Shown: in pieces, positions 34,053 through 47,400 of the stretch
Numbering within the stretch: the stretch's first letter is position 1
Layout: each line of letters opens with the position of its first letter
NCBI GenBank assembly: GCA_002633005.1
Contig: NMRA01000437.1
Location: 92,330-156,329, forward strand
Length of the DNA stretch: 64,000 bases
Reading direction: 5' to 3'
Source: Phoronis australis
Taxonomy: Eukaryota > Phoronida > Phoronidae
Notes under the pieces: generated by a model
Database searches by the model: none
What the model saw: only the letters and a program-made list of their open reading frames with translations
What the model was told of the DNA's origin: nothing
Program-made: the position numbers and the translations under genes

Positions 34053-36632
34053 CTGTAAATTTTAAGAAAAGAATTGTTGTCTTGAGCTAACAAAATATTT
34101 CACGCAAAATTGTCACTTTCGAGATAAACCACCGTTGCTCTGTGCATGCAATTTACTTCAGTAGGAACATTCCTGATAGACACAAGCACAGAAACTTCAG
34201 GTGTGAAACATGATATGTAAAGCCCTATTACTTCCTTGGGACACCAAATTTACTATAGGCTTGGAAACATGGGATTTGGAATTGTAGTAAGTTACATATA
34301 TTAACCATCAAGAGTGGTGAGCACTAAACTGCTTTTACATTAAAGTTGGTCCAGACTAGTTTGGGATCAATTGGGAACATATTTTAGATCAGCATGATAA
34401 ACTAGTGTATCAAACTGTCACCTTTCTCTTTATACACGGGACTGACATTTCACCATCCTAACTTTAAAGTTTCATCGAACTAAACACAAGGTGTCATGAC
34501 GTTCTACCGCAATCAGGGATTCGACAACCAAGTGCCACATCGATTCTTATTGTGAGACATGTTTAACTTTAAAATTTTTCAGTGAACAGTGAGTAGACAG
34601 ACTCGGGAAGCAACAAAGTTGAGAATGTGCGAAATGGCACGAAGTTGAATATTTAAGCTACTGTGCTGCCTGCGCCGTTCCTGCCAGGTGGGTGGGCAGA
34701 TGTCGAATCTGCAGTCAGGCAAAATTTGCAACTGTTGGGACGACGGCGGGCTATTTACACCCCAACACTATGCCTTATCTTTGTGAGAGTATCTGATACT
34801 CTTTCTCACCTCTAATTAAGTTCTTACTCTTGACCAGAAACTTCAATGGTTTTGCATCTGATGTGTACTAATTGGCTTTTAGTAGGTAATTACTATGATT
34901 TGTATGGGCACACCTTTTCAATCTTTCGACAAATTTCAAATGGTTGCATTGGTGAGTGATGACTTTGCCGAAGTGTTTTGTTTCATGACGCCGACGGACT
35001 TACACGTTCTCAGGTTGTCCAACAATGTTCGGTGAGATGCAGATGATAATTCTGGGGAACGTGCAGTAACCCTAGTGTCTTGCTAAAAAGGCAAGATTTC
35101 GCCAAGAAAATGTCACCACAAATTTTTGACGGGACCACGTGATTTTGGATGAATTTCTCTCCGCGAGACAGGGTTAGGGAGGGCCATAGAAGAGTATTAG
35201 TCAGGATTTTGTCTATCAGACATTCGCACCCCTGCATTCAGCCAAATGGAACCTGGGAGAGTTTTAGGGGGGCCATAGCCCCAATATTATGGACCCCTTG
35301 TAAATCCGCCACTGTTTATGAACACTCCCCATAAATATCATGTGACAAATCTCTGGCTTTGTCATTGATAACATGCACCCCTCAACGTTTGATGTTTGTC
35401 ATTATATCATAAGTCTCTAGTTCTTGATAATACCTCTTACAAAAGTGGAGCATTTTAAAAACAAACTATAGACGTGGTGATGACAGCGAAGATGATGATG
35501 ATGGTGGCGATGACGAACATGATGATAAAAACCATATTACAAATGAAGATGTCAAAATGAGTAATAGGCCATAATCGTGTTCAGTAGAAGGCAAACCAAC
35601 AAAAGTGACTCAAAAAAAATTCAATCAAAAAAGGAACAACATCATCTCGAAATCATGAATAATTAAAAAAAGAGATGTCCTAGCCAAAAATGGAAAATAT
35701 CTGAAAGCCTATTCAAAACTATATCTACCAGACAGTGTGGTTTCCCAGGCCACAAAGTTCTCGAAAATTGAATATCATCTAACTAAGAAACAAACGTCAA
35801 TTCTGAGAGAAAAATTGTTACAGTTCATTTGGAAGGGTAATACCTTAAGGAATCCACTTGCAAAAATTCAAGTCATCTGCTCTTCCTGTTCAAAAATGGC
35901 TCCTCAGAGCATGATGGAAAAGTGATGAAAATGCGTCATATCCGCAATTTTGAAAACAACTTCCAGTGAAACAGCACTAAGTCTTGATAATAGCTATTGG
36001 CAGGAAACTAACCCATGAAAACTTTTTAACAAATTGGTTCTACATTGCGCTCTCTACAGGCCAAAATGTTTTCATCCTAAAATTGAGGTGCCCAAATGCA
36101 GGGCCGATATTTCCACCATCTTTTACCAGAAGGTAATGATTTACGTTATGTCTAGTACACGTCTGCTGTAATAACCCTACTGATTTTCTGCTGTGTACGT
36201 CAAAAATTTTGGCCTCTACGACTTTGAATCTGAATTTGAAGGCTAAGTGGCTGCCACGACCGCCATCTTGAATCCGATCACGACGAAAACAATAGGCTTC
36301 GAGTTGTTCTGGAGCTAGAGGTTGTGTGTGAATTTCATGTGAATCGGGCAAACAATGGGACCTGTAGGGTGCGAACAATCAAAAAAATGCAAGCGCTCTG
36401 AGAAGCAGCACTTGGCGAAGTTGACCAAAAAGATGGCAATGGATGAAAGTGATGAATTTTGCCCAGTAATAAGGAATGGCCCTGGATGGCGACACAGGTG
36501 TTTGTATTTGAATTGAAGAAAATTCGCAGATTGTTTTTACTTACCTTGGCCAACGTTCAAAGCATACTGTGCTTGTGACAATGTCCAACACAAGGCTGTA
36601 CAGATCACAAGAAGCAATGTTGTCTGAGACAT
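32557..36632 (-). CDS. secreted four-repeat protein, gene B (exons joined)
   Basis: Exons 36632-36545 and 34052-32557, joined in phase 1, encode 527 residues, the same length and structure as gene A. The signal peptide MSQTTLLLVICTALCWTLSQA is followed by four repeats with the NxYWW, RYxVG and RG...WFV hallmarks. By hand count about 60 of the 491 compared residues differ from gene A. Changes are biased: many neutral residues became Arg or Lys and several acidic residues were lost, so the product is much more basic. The NNAT glycosylation site of gene A is lost here (NIAS). Family and function unknown; secreted. Confidence 0.9.
34056..36544. other. gene B intron
   Basis: Contains a GAT-rich microsatellite (about 35478-35530), a LINE-like fragment (35640-35925) and a short G-rich foldback-type sequence near 35245-35315. 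The Penelope-like insert of gene A is absent. Confidence 0.6.
35640..35925 (+). mobile_element. LINE reverse-transcriptase fragment
   Basis: The plus-strand frame reads AYSKLYLPDSVV and then LREKLLQFIWKGNTLRNPLA. The Phe-Ile-Trp-Lys-Gly block with the preceding helix is typical of the region after the catalytic core in L1/Tx1-like LINE proteins. Short and truncated on both sides. Confidence 0.5.
36545..36632 (-). CDS. gene B exon 1 (signal peptide)
   Basis: ATG at 36632-36630, donor GTAAGT from 36544; 88 nt, 29 residues ending Ala-Leu-Asn-Val-Gly-Gln before the junction. The hydrophobic core LLLVICTALC and the Gln-Ala pair fit a signal peptide. Confidence 0.9.
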
Positions 36633-36689
36633 GTCTCTTCTTATTGATGAGAACTCCAAACAATTATCAACCTCCAGTTGTCCAACACT

Positions 36690-36731
36690 ATTTATAAGGA
36701 TTGTCCATGCTGGTTGTTCGACCTTTGACCC
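36690..36731 (-). promoter_or_regulatory. gene B core promoter: TATA box and DR1 site
   Basis: TATAAAT (36696-36690) 64 nt before the ATG, and GGGTCAAAGGTCG (36731-36719), a DR1 with one change from gene A. The shared CAATCCTTATAAATAG context shows that the promoter was duplicated with the gene and kept. Confidence 0.72.
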
Positions 36732-36954
36732 TGTCACTTTGTTAAGAAAGTTGTGTTTTGGTGTTTTCAACCTGTGTGTGGGCAACTCTGCGTGCTGACC
36801 ATGGGTAGTACTCAGTCGACTCACAAGGGGTACATTCAGTTCAGAGAAGCTGTTACTGTTGGGTGTGGTATTTCTACCTTGCAAACAGCTTCAGCCAATT
36901 GAGAAAATAATGAGCTATGATTTAGAATAAACTTATTGAACACAACATTGAGAA

Positions 36955-37560
36955 CTTTTTCCTTTTCTTTTTCTTTTTTATTCATATACAAAACATAAAT
37001 ACAAAAACATGTAAGACAAAAAAATCATNAGCCATTGGCACTCTTAACGTACACGCACCCGCCCCCTCAACATACCCACCCACTTTTAGTAGAAAAAAAG
37101 TTATGGTTAACTAGTTCCTCCAGGTTGCATGGTATTCATCTAAATTACCATTATTTAATAAAATTCTTCTTTGAATATAAAATTCTCTTTCTAATATTTT
37201 AAGGAAATGGCAGAAACTTGGGATTATTTTTTACACCTGAATAGATAAATAAAATGTTCTAATTGCAAAAGTATCCAATTTAAAACTTTATTTTCATTAC
37301 TTATGGGCATGCCAAAAATCATTGTTTTTTGTCAATAACCATATTTATACCTTTTACCAACAACACCCAACTACGCGATTCTTCTATCAATTTTTTTATA
37401 TTATTGCATTCGAAAAGGATGTAATCCACCGTTTCAGTTTGTGATTGGCAGATTATACGTCAGAGACCACCAAGTTAATATTTTGAGAAAACAGTTTTAC
37501 AAGTATTCTATGTAATAGTTTAAAATGCAGTGTACATAACTTGAAATCCTATCAAGAACT
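36955..37560 (-). mobile_element. LINE 3' end (L1/Tx1-like)
   Basis: Minus-strand frames read CQSQTETVDYILFEC (a Cys-x-x...Cys segment as in the zf-RVT region of LINE proteins), then FGMPISNENKVLNWILLQLE and FLPFLKILEREF, the usual tail of L1/Tx1-like ORF2. It ends with AATAAAAAAG and an A-rich tail near 36960. Stops and shifts show decay. An N lies at 37029. Confidence 0.6.
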
Positions 37561-38260
37561 TTTGTTGCTATTGATGTCGTTATTCATAGTTATTGTCGAA
37601 TTCGTTGAAGGTTGAGTGATAGTGCTGGTACATTGCTGTCACATATGGCCTTGTCAAGTTTCATTGAAACCTGTCAATTGGTTGTATTATTATTGCTATT
37701 ATTGTTGTTATTGTTGTTGCTATTGTCATCGTAGTTAATTGGTATACTCATTATACTTTTACTATTTTTGTTTTTTGGTGGATTCTAATATAGCACCAAT
37801 TTTAGCTTAATGTTTTACAATAACAGCAATGGAAAACACAAAATCAAGCAAGTCTACAACCCTCTGATTTTGTCGTGTACAATAGATGTATAGCAAAGTT
37901 GATTGAAAAGTTTACAATTAACTCTCAGGTATTCAGCATTTCAACCTATTAAGTCGTATGTGACTTACAGGATTGATATAGCAGCATGTCTGATTTCACT
38001 CTGATTTTTAGTTGACTCGCGAGTTGGATTGTTTTGTACAAAATCAATACGGACTGGGCAAAGTGACATTAGATAAGATTAAGTCTTGTGCATGCCATAC
38101 TGGGGTCTTCTCTCTTTGTGGGCAACTGACTGGCAAGCATCCATGACTCTGGGAAAGTTACTCTTGAAGAATAGCCATTGTTCGACACTGATTATAAGCA
38201 TCATATCCAAATGTGCTCCGCATAACTAGATGGCCATTACTAAGAAAATGAAATATTTTA

Positions 38261-41200
38261 ACAATCATTTTGTATCTTAATGAAGAATTTTTAGCATGTA
38301 ATTATCACAGACAAAATTTCATCCACCTGCGATTTATCTTCGACATAATGGTGAGGTTTAAAGCAGTCTGCGGAACTAGTCATTACAAGTAGCTACCAAT
38401 AGGGTACCCATGGGGCACCTAGAAATTCTTGGAAGCATAAGTTTTTTATCGTTTTCATCAAGGTGGCCTCTGAAGCATTTTGGCTGGGTTGTAATTTTGA
38501 CAACCTTGAGAATTTTTAATTTACATGCAAATTAAAACCAAACCACGTTTTTGGGCTATTAACAAATAGAAAAAACGACTTTCTTATCCAGTTCTCAGAA
38601 ACAAAATAATGCTGTGTAACCCTCGACAACCCTCAACAGTTTGGAGAAAAATTTTGAAATCTGCTTTCAAAGTCTGCCAAGTGGGCAAGCGTGCTCTACA
38701 CTTTTAGCGAATTACACGCCAAGTTTGGGAAAAGACCAACCGCCAAGGACCAAAATGTCCAGTCTGTGACATAGGGAGTATGAGTTTTTAATTGATTCCT
38801 GCCTTTAACTCAGACAATTAACACCAATGATGCATTTTCAGGTGACATAACGAGGTTTGGTTAAAGTCATCAAAACAATTTTGTATAGTTTTAAGATGAC
38901 CATTGTGCAAAATTCTGCTAGGTTTTTGCTTTTAACTTTGTTACCATGGTAAGCACCATAAGTAGGTTCTCTTACTGTTTTACCTAACTGTTTGGAAGGT
39001 CAGTGAATTTTAGGAAGCTAGTTAGCAAGGGGATAAATTGTGAATTTATATTCTTTATACAAATTAAGGTCCCTGTCATTTAAAAATTTTGATCGTATAG
39101 GTGAGGTACTGAGCACCACAGGTAAATGATATTCAAATTTACATGCATTTTTCTATGGTCAATTAATGAAGCTAGTTTGCGAGCGCGGTTGCTCGCAAAT
39201 TAACTCATCTTCTGCAATAATGTTTTCCATTATTTGAGTTTGTGATGGGAACATGTTCCGTGTGTCACTGGGTTGCTCTCTGATTTGCTCCCTGCTGATA
39301 AGCAATATGATAAGAATTGGGAAATAGAGTAGTTACCTATTGGTGACCTGTTTGTATTTGAGGAACTAGCTTTCGGGGCCGTCCTGGGCCCTTCGTCGGG
39401 GTACTTGTGGGAATCTTTGTGTCAAACACCACCTGGTGGGTATTACGTGAGAGGAGACCCGAAAGCTAGGTCCTCAAATACAAACAGGTCGGCAATAGGT
39501 TACTACTTTAATGTTTCCTATACTACAGTTGTAAGGTTGCCATTCCACTATAACAAGAATTGTTATCAGGGTTTGAATTGCTCGTTTTACCACCCATTAA
39601 AATTAGCTTTTTATTCTTGGGTTTTATAAAGTTTTGAAAGTTTGAAACAAAAATAATTTTTATGCTTATGAGAAATTTTAGTTCTAAGCTTGGTTATGAC
39701 AGTTTTGTGAGAGTTGGGGCTGATTTACAGCATTCTAGTCACACGAGTGTGGCGAAGGCACGTTTAGCTAGTCAGGTAGCCTAATTAACAATACGCACTC
39801 TAACCAAAAGGAATGAACGCGTACACCTGACTTGTGGATGTTCATGACATGTATCGTAACTTTAGAGGGCATTCGTTCCGCAATGAAATCTTTGCTAAAC
39901 TTATAAAAAGAGAAGATGTCATTTGAAAATGCCTGGTGGTGCCTCAGTTGTTGACTTCGGAAAATTTCCAGCAAATTTTCCTCGGTTAAGCTTGATGTTA
40001 ACAGTGAAAGGCAAATGAAAAGAGACGGTAAAGCTGTGCATATGAATGTTGGATGCATGTTCGTAGTGACTTTACTAAAACTTGACAATTCTCCGTACTA
40101 GCAGCACACTTTTGAGAATAATTTCAGATCTTGTTTTAGATAGTGCAATTATGCAAAAACGTCTGGAACCATCTTGTGTCCCTTAACCACGGTGATGAGC
40201 TAAACCACTCCCAGTTGGTGGTCTCAATTTACATGAATTATGCAAGTCTGGTTTAATAACCTGTATACTAATTTGGTTAAATTCATTGGCTATAAAAACA
40301 TGCGTGTAATTATCAAAAAAATTTACATGTAGCACCTGTAAAGAAGTTATGATGAACAAAAACGGAATTTAAATACCAGAATTTTTAATAATGGTGGCCA
40401 TTTATTGCATAAATTATGCAAATTGATCATGGAACAACCTGCAAACATCGGCAAATACTAATATAATTAGCCTGTGTTGCCTGATACCAGCAGCAATAAG
40501 CACAAGTAGAATTTTTAATCATGGGTGCCTCAGTTTGCATCATCTATATGCCAATTTTTAATGCGTCCACCTCCAAAGTAGCTACATTAAATTCACTGAC
40601 CACAGAAAAATACCTATTGGGTAAAAACGTCAAAATAATTACCTGCAGTAAGGAAGTTACATTCCCGTGAAATTATTTTTGTCATAATGATGGTTTTAAT
40701 TTGCATTTTTAAGAAATGCTCAAGGTTGTCATGGTTACACAGCTACAATGCTTGAGGGGTGATACTTACATGAAATAACAAAAAAGCAACTAATTATACT
40801 ACCAAATATTTCTTGAAACTCATTTTTTTCTGGAGGAATTTTGTAAATCATTGAAATCACCATTCCATCAATTGAAATGCTGTGCAGTGGGATGTCCAAA
40901 TAATTCATCAAACAGTCCGTTACAAAATGTTGTTGAGTAATAAAAACACAAAATTAATTAACTGTTGTGTTTGTGACTCAACTGCTACTACTATTAATTA
41001 CCATTATCAAAGTTAGTGGTGTTTTTTTGAAACTTGAAAGTATGTGCTTAGTACAGGTGCAAGTGCATAAGCATGCAATCTTTTTGTTGTGATTTATTTT
41101 ATTGAGGTGCAGTTCAAATAACTTCAGGAAACTGTGTTTCATTTGCACTAGGAATGTCATGTGATCAGATAAGACTATTTCATCAGTGCAGACTTGAGTG

Positions 41201-41311
41201 GGTTGAAAGTGGTTTTATGATACGTCTTTTAGATTGAGACTTTAAACATCAGTTTTGCCCAGGTGTTGCTATTGGACGTCTGTGTTGATCTGTGTCTTTC
41301 TTCATTTGCAG
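38261..41311. other. intergenic; one foldback element
   Basis: AT-rich DNA with no coding signal apart from the hairpin element 39328-39507. It separates the duplicated secreted-protein genes from the LDLa-MAM-SRCR gene. Confidence 0.5.
39328..39507. repeat. foldback element, 50-bp arms
   Basis: Arms 39328-39377 and 39458-39507 are inverted copies with about four mismatches (CCTGTTTGTATTTGAGGAAC against its complement). The 80-bp loop is GC-rich. Looks like a small foldback MITE. Confidence 0.8.
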
Positions 41312-41331
41312 TGCTATAACAAGGAAGTAAA

Positions 41332-41349
41332 ATGCAGAGCAGACCTTAA
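41332..41349 (+). promoter_or_regulatory. upstream ORF in the leader
   Basis: ATG CAG AGC AGA CCT TAA, a five-codon frame ending 12 nt before the main ATG at 41362. It may lower translation if the leader starts upstream of it. TTTGCAG just before 41312 suggests an upstream untranslated exon. Confidence 0.4.
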
Positions 41350-41361
41350 AACCTCAACACA

Positions 41362-41416
41362 ATGTCTCTCACAGCCAGCCAGTGCCTATTCATATTGTGC
41401 TGGGTTATTGTGTCAG
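41362..41416 (+). CDS. exon 1: signal peptide
   Basis: ATG at 41362 with A at -3; MSLTASQCLFILCWVIVSG, then donor GTAATG at 41417. 55 nt, phase 1 out. Typical short, hydrophobic secretion signal. Confidence 0.8.
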
Positions 41417-44400
41417 GTAATGTATTATTCACTGGAGCAAGATATTGATTGGCTTTTGTATATTTTTGAACTAGTTTACCATATACAATAGCTGTATTAT
41501 TCATGTCTGAAAAATGTCACGATTTTTTTGCCTACAGGGTACTCGTTTAGTGTTCCTTGGTTATAGAAAATGATAAATGCATATTGCTGAGAGGTCTGTT
41601 TTTATCTCTGGAGTTTTATCCTGTTGCATGGAGTGAGCCATGAACACTGAGGTGGTTCAAATGCTTCGAAATATTGCATAGGGGAAATCTGAATTGAGGT
41701 AGTTACATGATGAAACTAAATCCTCTACTTCTCTACTGTACTGTGGATTGATTTAAAAGAAATTAAATTGACCAATGTTTACATGTTGAGATCTAGATTT
41801 ATATGTATAGAGTTGATGTTATCATTTGGGAAGTATGGCATTGATTGCTGATTGGGAGCAGCCATTGTTCACCCCTAGGCAAATTTGAAAGACTGAGGCA
41901 ATGATTTCAGCAAATGTATGACACTGTAACGGTGAAAATGGTACAAAACCACAAGGTATTTTTTGTTTTATAGCTGTGCTTCAACAATAGTCCTAAAAAT
42001 GCATTTTTAGGTCTTAAAACCGTGAATGCCCTTTAAAGGCATGTACAAAAATTCTGACTAATCCAAAACAGTGTGCACATTACAGCGCTGTAGAAGCTCA
42101 CCAATATAAGCCATGATGTGGAGAACAAGTGAAACTTTTTTCTTATGTTTTTTTTAAAAAATATGTAGCTGCAAAGTAATGCTTTGTCGTGTTCGCGTTC
42201 GTTGCCATAGATACCAGCAGGCATTACGTTTGAGAAACAGTTTGGACATTTGCAACAATGTTAGACAGCTTTGAACAGTGAAAAAAGGACAAATTTGGCA
42301 ATTATTTTTGTCTGAAATTGAGATTTTACTGTACGCATCCGTCTCTCAACATTTCGAGATTATAAGAAATAAATTACTGCACATTTACAAGTAATCAAAT
42401 CTCCATTTAAATTTTTAAGTGCATTATTTACATACCATGTACAATGTCTGTGTTTTATTGCTAAGCTGTACTAATATACAGTAAAAGTTCTCCAATTTGA
42501 CACAAGGTCTAGAATTTGAAACACGGTAACTCGGCTCCCACAAAACTGAATTTTCTTGATTCTGAGATTTCGGATTAGGACAATTTTTCTCAAATTTTTG
42601 ACAATGTTTTCAATCTACAGAGTGCGTAATTTTGTCGTTTTTCCGGTGATGCTCAAGAATTTTGGACTGCCAATACTGTATATACCGGTATCTTAAATTT
42701 GGGACGAGCTACAACTTTAAGCATGATACCGGTAATTAGTTTTTCACTTTCCCAAATTGGAGAATATTTACCCTAATGTAGTGGAGCTGCTCAGTGAAGA
42801 TGCTGTTTTGAAACTGTGCCGTCTTATCTTACCGAGGTCAAAAGCCCACAATAAATAACGAAGTACCTGTAATCATTGTTATTGACTTTGATTGCGGTAA
42901 AAATTCTTAAATTTGGGACAGTATTAATTGCCATGTATTTCTATTTTTCAGAGACTCGCCAAATTCTTGCAAAGTGCTCAAAAATCTACTAATGTTGTTT
43001 GGTAATAGCTACAGCACTCAAGCCATGCTCAAAGTAAAATGAAATTTCCTGAAAAGTTTTTTCTGCCGAGAAATTTTGACAAAATGAAAGTTCTCCTGCT
43101 CACCACATTGTGTCTCAAACTTGAGACTGTTTCCTTTATAAGTCATTGGTATCTGGGTACATTGGTAATAAATTCCATTACAGGTGTTCCTGCAGAAGCC
43201 TCCTCAAGATATTATCGACAAGGTAATAATGAATGTTGTCAATTTGTGACTTGATTTTCACACAGCCACAGTGAAAAGTGAAAATTCCATTTTTCTGCCA
43301 AGTTATTGTGTGCATCTCTAAAACATGAAGAATTACCGCAAACTGTAGCGCAATTCTCATTTCTCAGATTGAACTCCTCTTTGGTAGAGGTAGAAAGACA
43401 CATGGTATGACTGACCTAGTTTGAGGTGGACATGGGTGGTACAATTCTGTTTCTGTTTCTGTGGTGACGTCAGAGGGTAGGCACCGGGATAGTCTCTGGC
43501 CCTCCTCCTTCCAATATCGCACGCAATGTAAATTTGGAGATGCAACCAAGTTCGTGCTGGTTACACACTCTTCGATCTTTTTCCCTGATACGAGTTTTTG
43601 CTGCATCTCCGTATTGCCATCCTCGCTCTATGAGGCGCTTTGTTGCCCATCTCTCCTGCTGTTGTACAATCTCGGCATCTGTAAGCGTTTCACGCAAGTT
43701 GGAGATTACAACTGCTGGTGTGGGGAGCAGGTCGGCAATCGGTTCTGCGATACCTGCAAGCTCATCCGCCTTGTCATTGAATGAGACGCCACAGTGTCCT
43801 GGTATATAAACGTAATTTTATCCCACTCCCGTTTCAAAGTGTTCGTGTCATGTCGGCACTGCAACTCATTATGCGACAGTGAAACTTGTGGCCCCGTGGT
43901 CATAGGATTTTGTCTTAACGTGAATAAAGTGTATTACTATTACTACTACTACTACTACTATTTTATTGGCATTAGAATGATGAAAAGTAAATCTTCTTTG
44001 ATGTTGCGTCCTACTGACGCACAGCACTGTGGGTAAATTTGCAGAATTGGAGAGGGCACTGTCAGTGGTATTTCGTGAAGTGGCTATTATAAAGTTGTAG
44101 CACTTTATGCCTGAGAACTCACTCATATAATATGCATCTAATTCCAATAGATTGTACTGAAATGGTATAATTGTAGAGGAATGTAGAGTTCACCTTTCAC
44201 CTATTATGTACCACAGAGTAGGTTGAAAATTCGGAAATTTATGTAATCAAAAGTCAAGGAAAACTATTGGCAAACGTAGGCAGTGACCCCTACCGATAAC
44301 TCCAATGTCATCAAAGTTAAGTGTTCCCACTATAGCAAAATGTCGATGCTTCGCCATTAAATCTGCCTCTTTACTTCGAAGTTGACTCGCCCCGTTAACT

Positions 44401-47400
44401 TCAGTTAAAGACTGAACCTTCAGAGTCAATGGGAAAGGCCTTTGAAAGGACGAAATATTCACTTCACACCATCAGTTGTACTACTGCCATATTTCACCAG
44501 TTGCTGTGCTGTTAATACTGTAGTTGCCATGTTACACCATATGCTGTGTGTTTAAAATGCTGTTATGGAATATCATTTTGATTAATATTTGGTTCAGCAC
44601 AGTTGGCCGCCAAAAATAAAGATTACTGAAGATGTTCTAGCAATTAAAGCTGTGTGTGCGTGTGCGTTTGTGAAATAATGGAAGACTTTTTGTATAACCA
44701 AGCTTTTGTTTCTGTTTCTGTTTCCTAGTAACCTGCAGTGACTCCAGCCAGTTCCAGTGCAGTAATGGTACCTGTTTAAGTGAAGATTTACAGTGTAACT
44801 TCAACAAGGACTGCAGCGATGGGGGTGACGAGAGTGGCTGTGATTCATGTAAGATGAGGAGTCCTTCTGTTCTATAGATACCTCAGTCACTCTACATAAA
44901 TGACGGCATTTTAGCCATCTATTCCTGTCATCAAGGAATGTTTTTTTACATGACTTGTGTTAAGACTGCTATTTATAGTTAAATCTCACCAATTCAGGAC
45001 AAAATGGCAGACTCGCGAAATTTTGTTTTCTCACATAGCGCAAAGGTAATGCTTTACCATTTTCAAGTTCTTTATTTAGCTACATCAAACTTCATTAAAG
45101 ACACGATTAAGCTTTTTGTTGGCGAGCTTGATACTGGTTCGCTCGTAATTTCGGAACAGTCTCCTTTCTTCTGGTGTGCAGAAATGAAGTAAAACACCGA
45201 CAGACATAACAAACAAACAAATAATAACAGTAGCTATATTTCGTGACTACATGTCATATCATCGGGCAATAAGTGGAATAAACGCATACTTAGCAAAAGA
45301 AGCAGTGAAATACACGTGACAGTACCGCACGCTGGCTCTGTTTCGATAGGCTTGTGGGCTTCCTACCGTGTGTTACATTCACACTCTCGGCTTGTATACC
45401 CCTCTTCCCGCTGTCGCATGTATTTCATGACAGCGTTTTCCCATTGAGTGACTTTACCAGACGAAGGGGGTTCTGAGTGTGTGATATCATCTAGCTTCTT
45501 TGTTAACTGCCAAGCGTAGTCTTTTGTCTGTTATGACAACACGCAGGCCAATTATCTACCAGGCTTATTACAGACCATATGTGAACACCATCAAACCCAG
45601 AGTGAATTGGTACATTCAGATAGAATAGATTATCTTAACTTAGGTTGCAGTTGGGCGATTTTGGCGATTCAAAAACTAAACATGTTCACCAGTAGACGAG
45701 GATGTCAGAAATGCTATTGGTTTATGTTCAAATTAACTTTTTATTTTTAACAGCACAGCCCAGTCAGGCTAGATACGATCTTATTGGAAATTAGAGCAAT
45801 TATCGAACAAAAGAGAGCTGGCCCTTCAACCATGAATGCCAGAATGGAGTTAATCAGTCGTGTAAGATATTGGCTACAAGGGTAAACTTCCCAAGTTGTT
45901 GTTGGGCTATAGAATCGAACAAGTTGGGAGCAACGGGAAAACGCCGTAATGTCACTGTTTCTATTGCTATGTATATGTTCATTCCACTTATTGCCTGATG
46001 ATATGACATGAAGTCACGAAATAGCTACTGTTCTAATTTGTTTGTTATGGCTCTTTGTGTTTTACCTCATATCTGCACACCTTAAGAAATGAGACTGTTC
46101 TGAAATTACGTACCAGTATCAAACTTGCAAACAAAAAGTCGAGTCGTGTCTTTTATGAAGTTTATGTAAACGAAGGGCTGCTATCGATCTATCAGACAAT
46201 ATTTTGAAAAATTGCATGCATTCGTAACAACCTTAGACACCTTTGAAAACATGGCAATCATTTCTATCCAAAACTGGTGAGATGTTATCATAGAACCAGG
46301 AACATTGTCAAGGAGTTCTAGAACTGTCTGGCTTTGGCTGAATGGTGTTTTGAAAATGAAAGTCAAGAGATGGTGTCAAAAACATGAAATGAGGTTAAGC
46401 AGTCCCTGGGTGAGGTAAATGGCTTGTGTTCAATTTGTGAACAAATACCAGGATGGGTGACATCATTGCAATGTCTCAGAACTGAAAAAGTTATAGGTGT
46501 AATGACCTTTGAGCCGTCTCATGATGAGCCTAAGATGTTCAGATCTAACTGGTGGAAAGTCCATCTATCAGTAGGCGCTAAAACTATTTGCAAAAATGAC
46601 TCAGAATTTCCCTTCGTGACGACGAGGTGTAAGTCGAGCTCATCGTCAGAGTAGTCTCCCCTGATAACCGAGAATGAAAGGAAATTAACTGGAAAGTTAG
46701 TAACGTAGCTTAGTCATTCTGTAATTAGAAGTTTTTGCCATAAATGTAGTCATTGCCAGTCATTGTTGCCGCTAACTGAACCAGCAGTCGTGACAGAGTC
46801 GGACCTTTTCCTGACTACCAGTTGTGTTGTGATTTTTAATGAAACAAAATGGCTGAAGATAAAGGTGTTGAAGAGGAATAACAGGAGGCAGTGGTGGATT
46901 TAGAGGGGGGCCATGCCCCCCCCCCTAAAATGTCTGATGGGCAAAATCCTGGCTAATATTCTGCCCTGCCCCCTCCCCAACTCAAAATCCTGGATCCTGG
47001 GAGGATTGAACAGCTTACGTTTAGTCTGATTTGAAAATATCTTATAATTACAGTGAGATCTGCATGTGCCTGCTGTGTAAGATGTCTTCCAAGTCTAACT
47101 CTGACCAGTTCATTTTTTATGTTTTGTTGTCTGAATAGTCAGCTTTTGAAAAGTTTTGCAAACTTTATCGCAAAAGCTGTGTCCGTCAGTAAGAGATGAA
47201 ATAATGAGCGTCTAAATCCAGTGTGTAGCTGTTAACTTTGTGTATATAACGTAGTTGAAATGTGGTTGTTGGCCAGAGGCCTGGTGAATCACTACAAATT
47301 CTTCTTTTCAATAGTCAATTAGTGATGAAATGATTTGTTATAATGCTAAATGGATGCTATTGCATGATCACTGCAGCTGCACTGATTACAGGAATGGGTG

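Larger units (their letters stand above)
29520..38260 (-). repeat. segmental tandem duplication, unit B
   Basis: Colinear with 21655-28920 and carrying gene B. It is longer because of inserts absent from unit A: the TIR element 29755-31184, the LTR 31576-32413 and LINE-like DNA around 36955-37560. Confidence 0.85.

Noticed and set aside
36040-36378. 112-codon minus-strand frame in the gene B intron
   Set aside because: Composition not convincing, no splice support and no family recognised.
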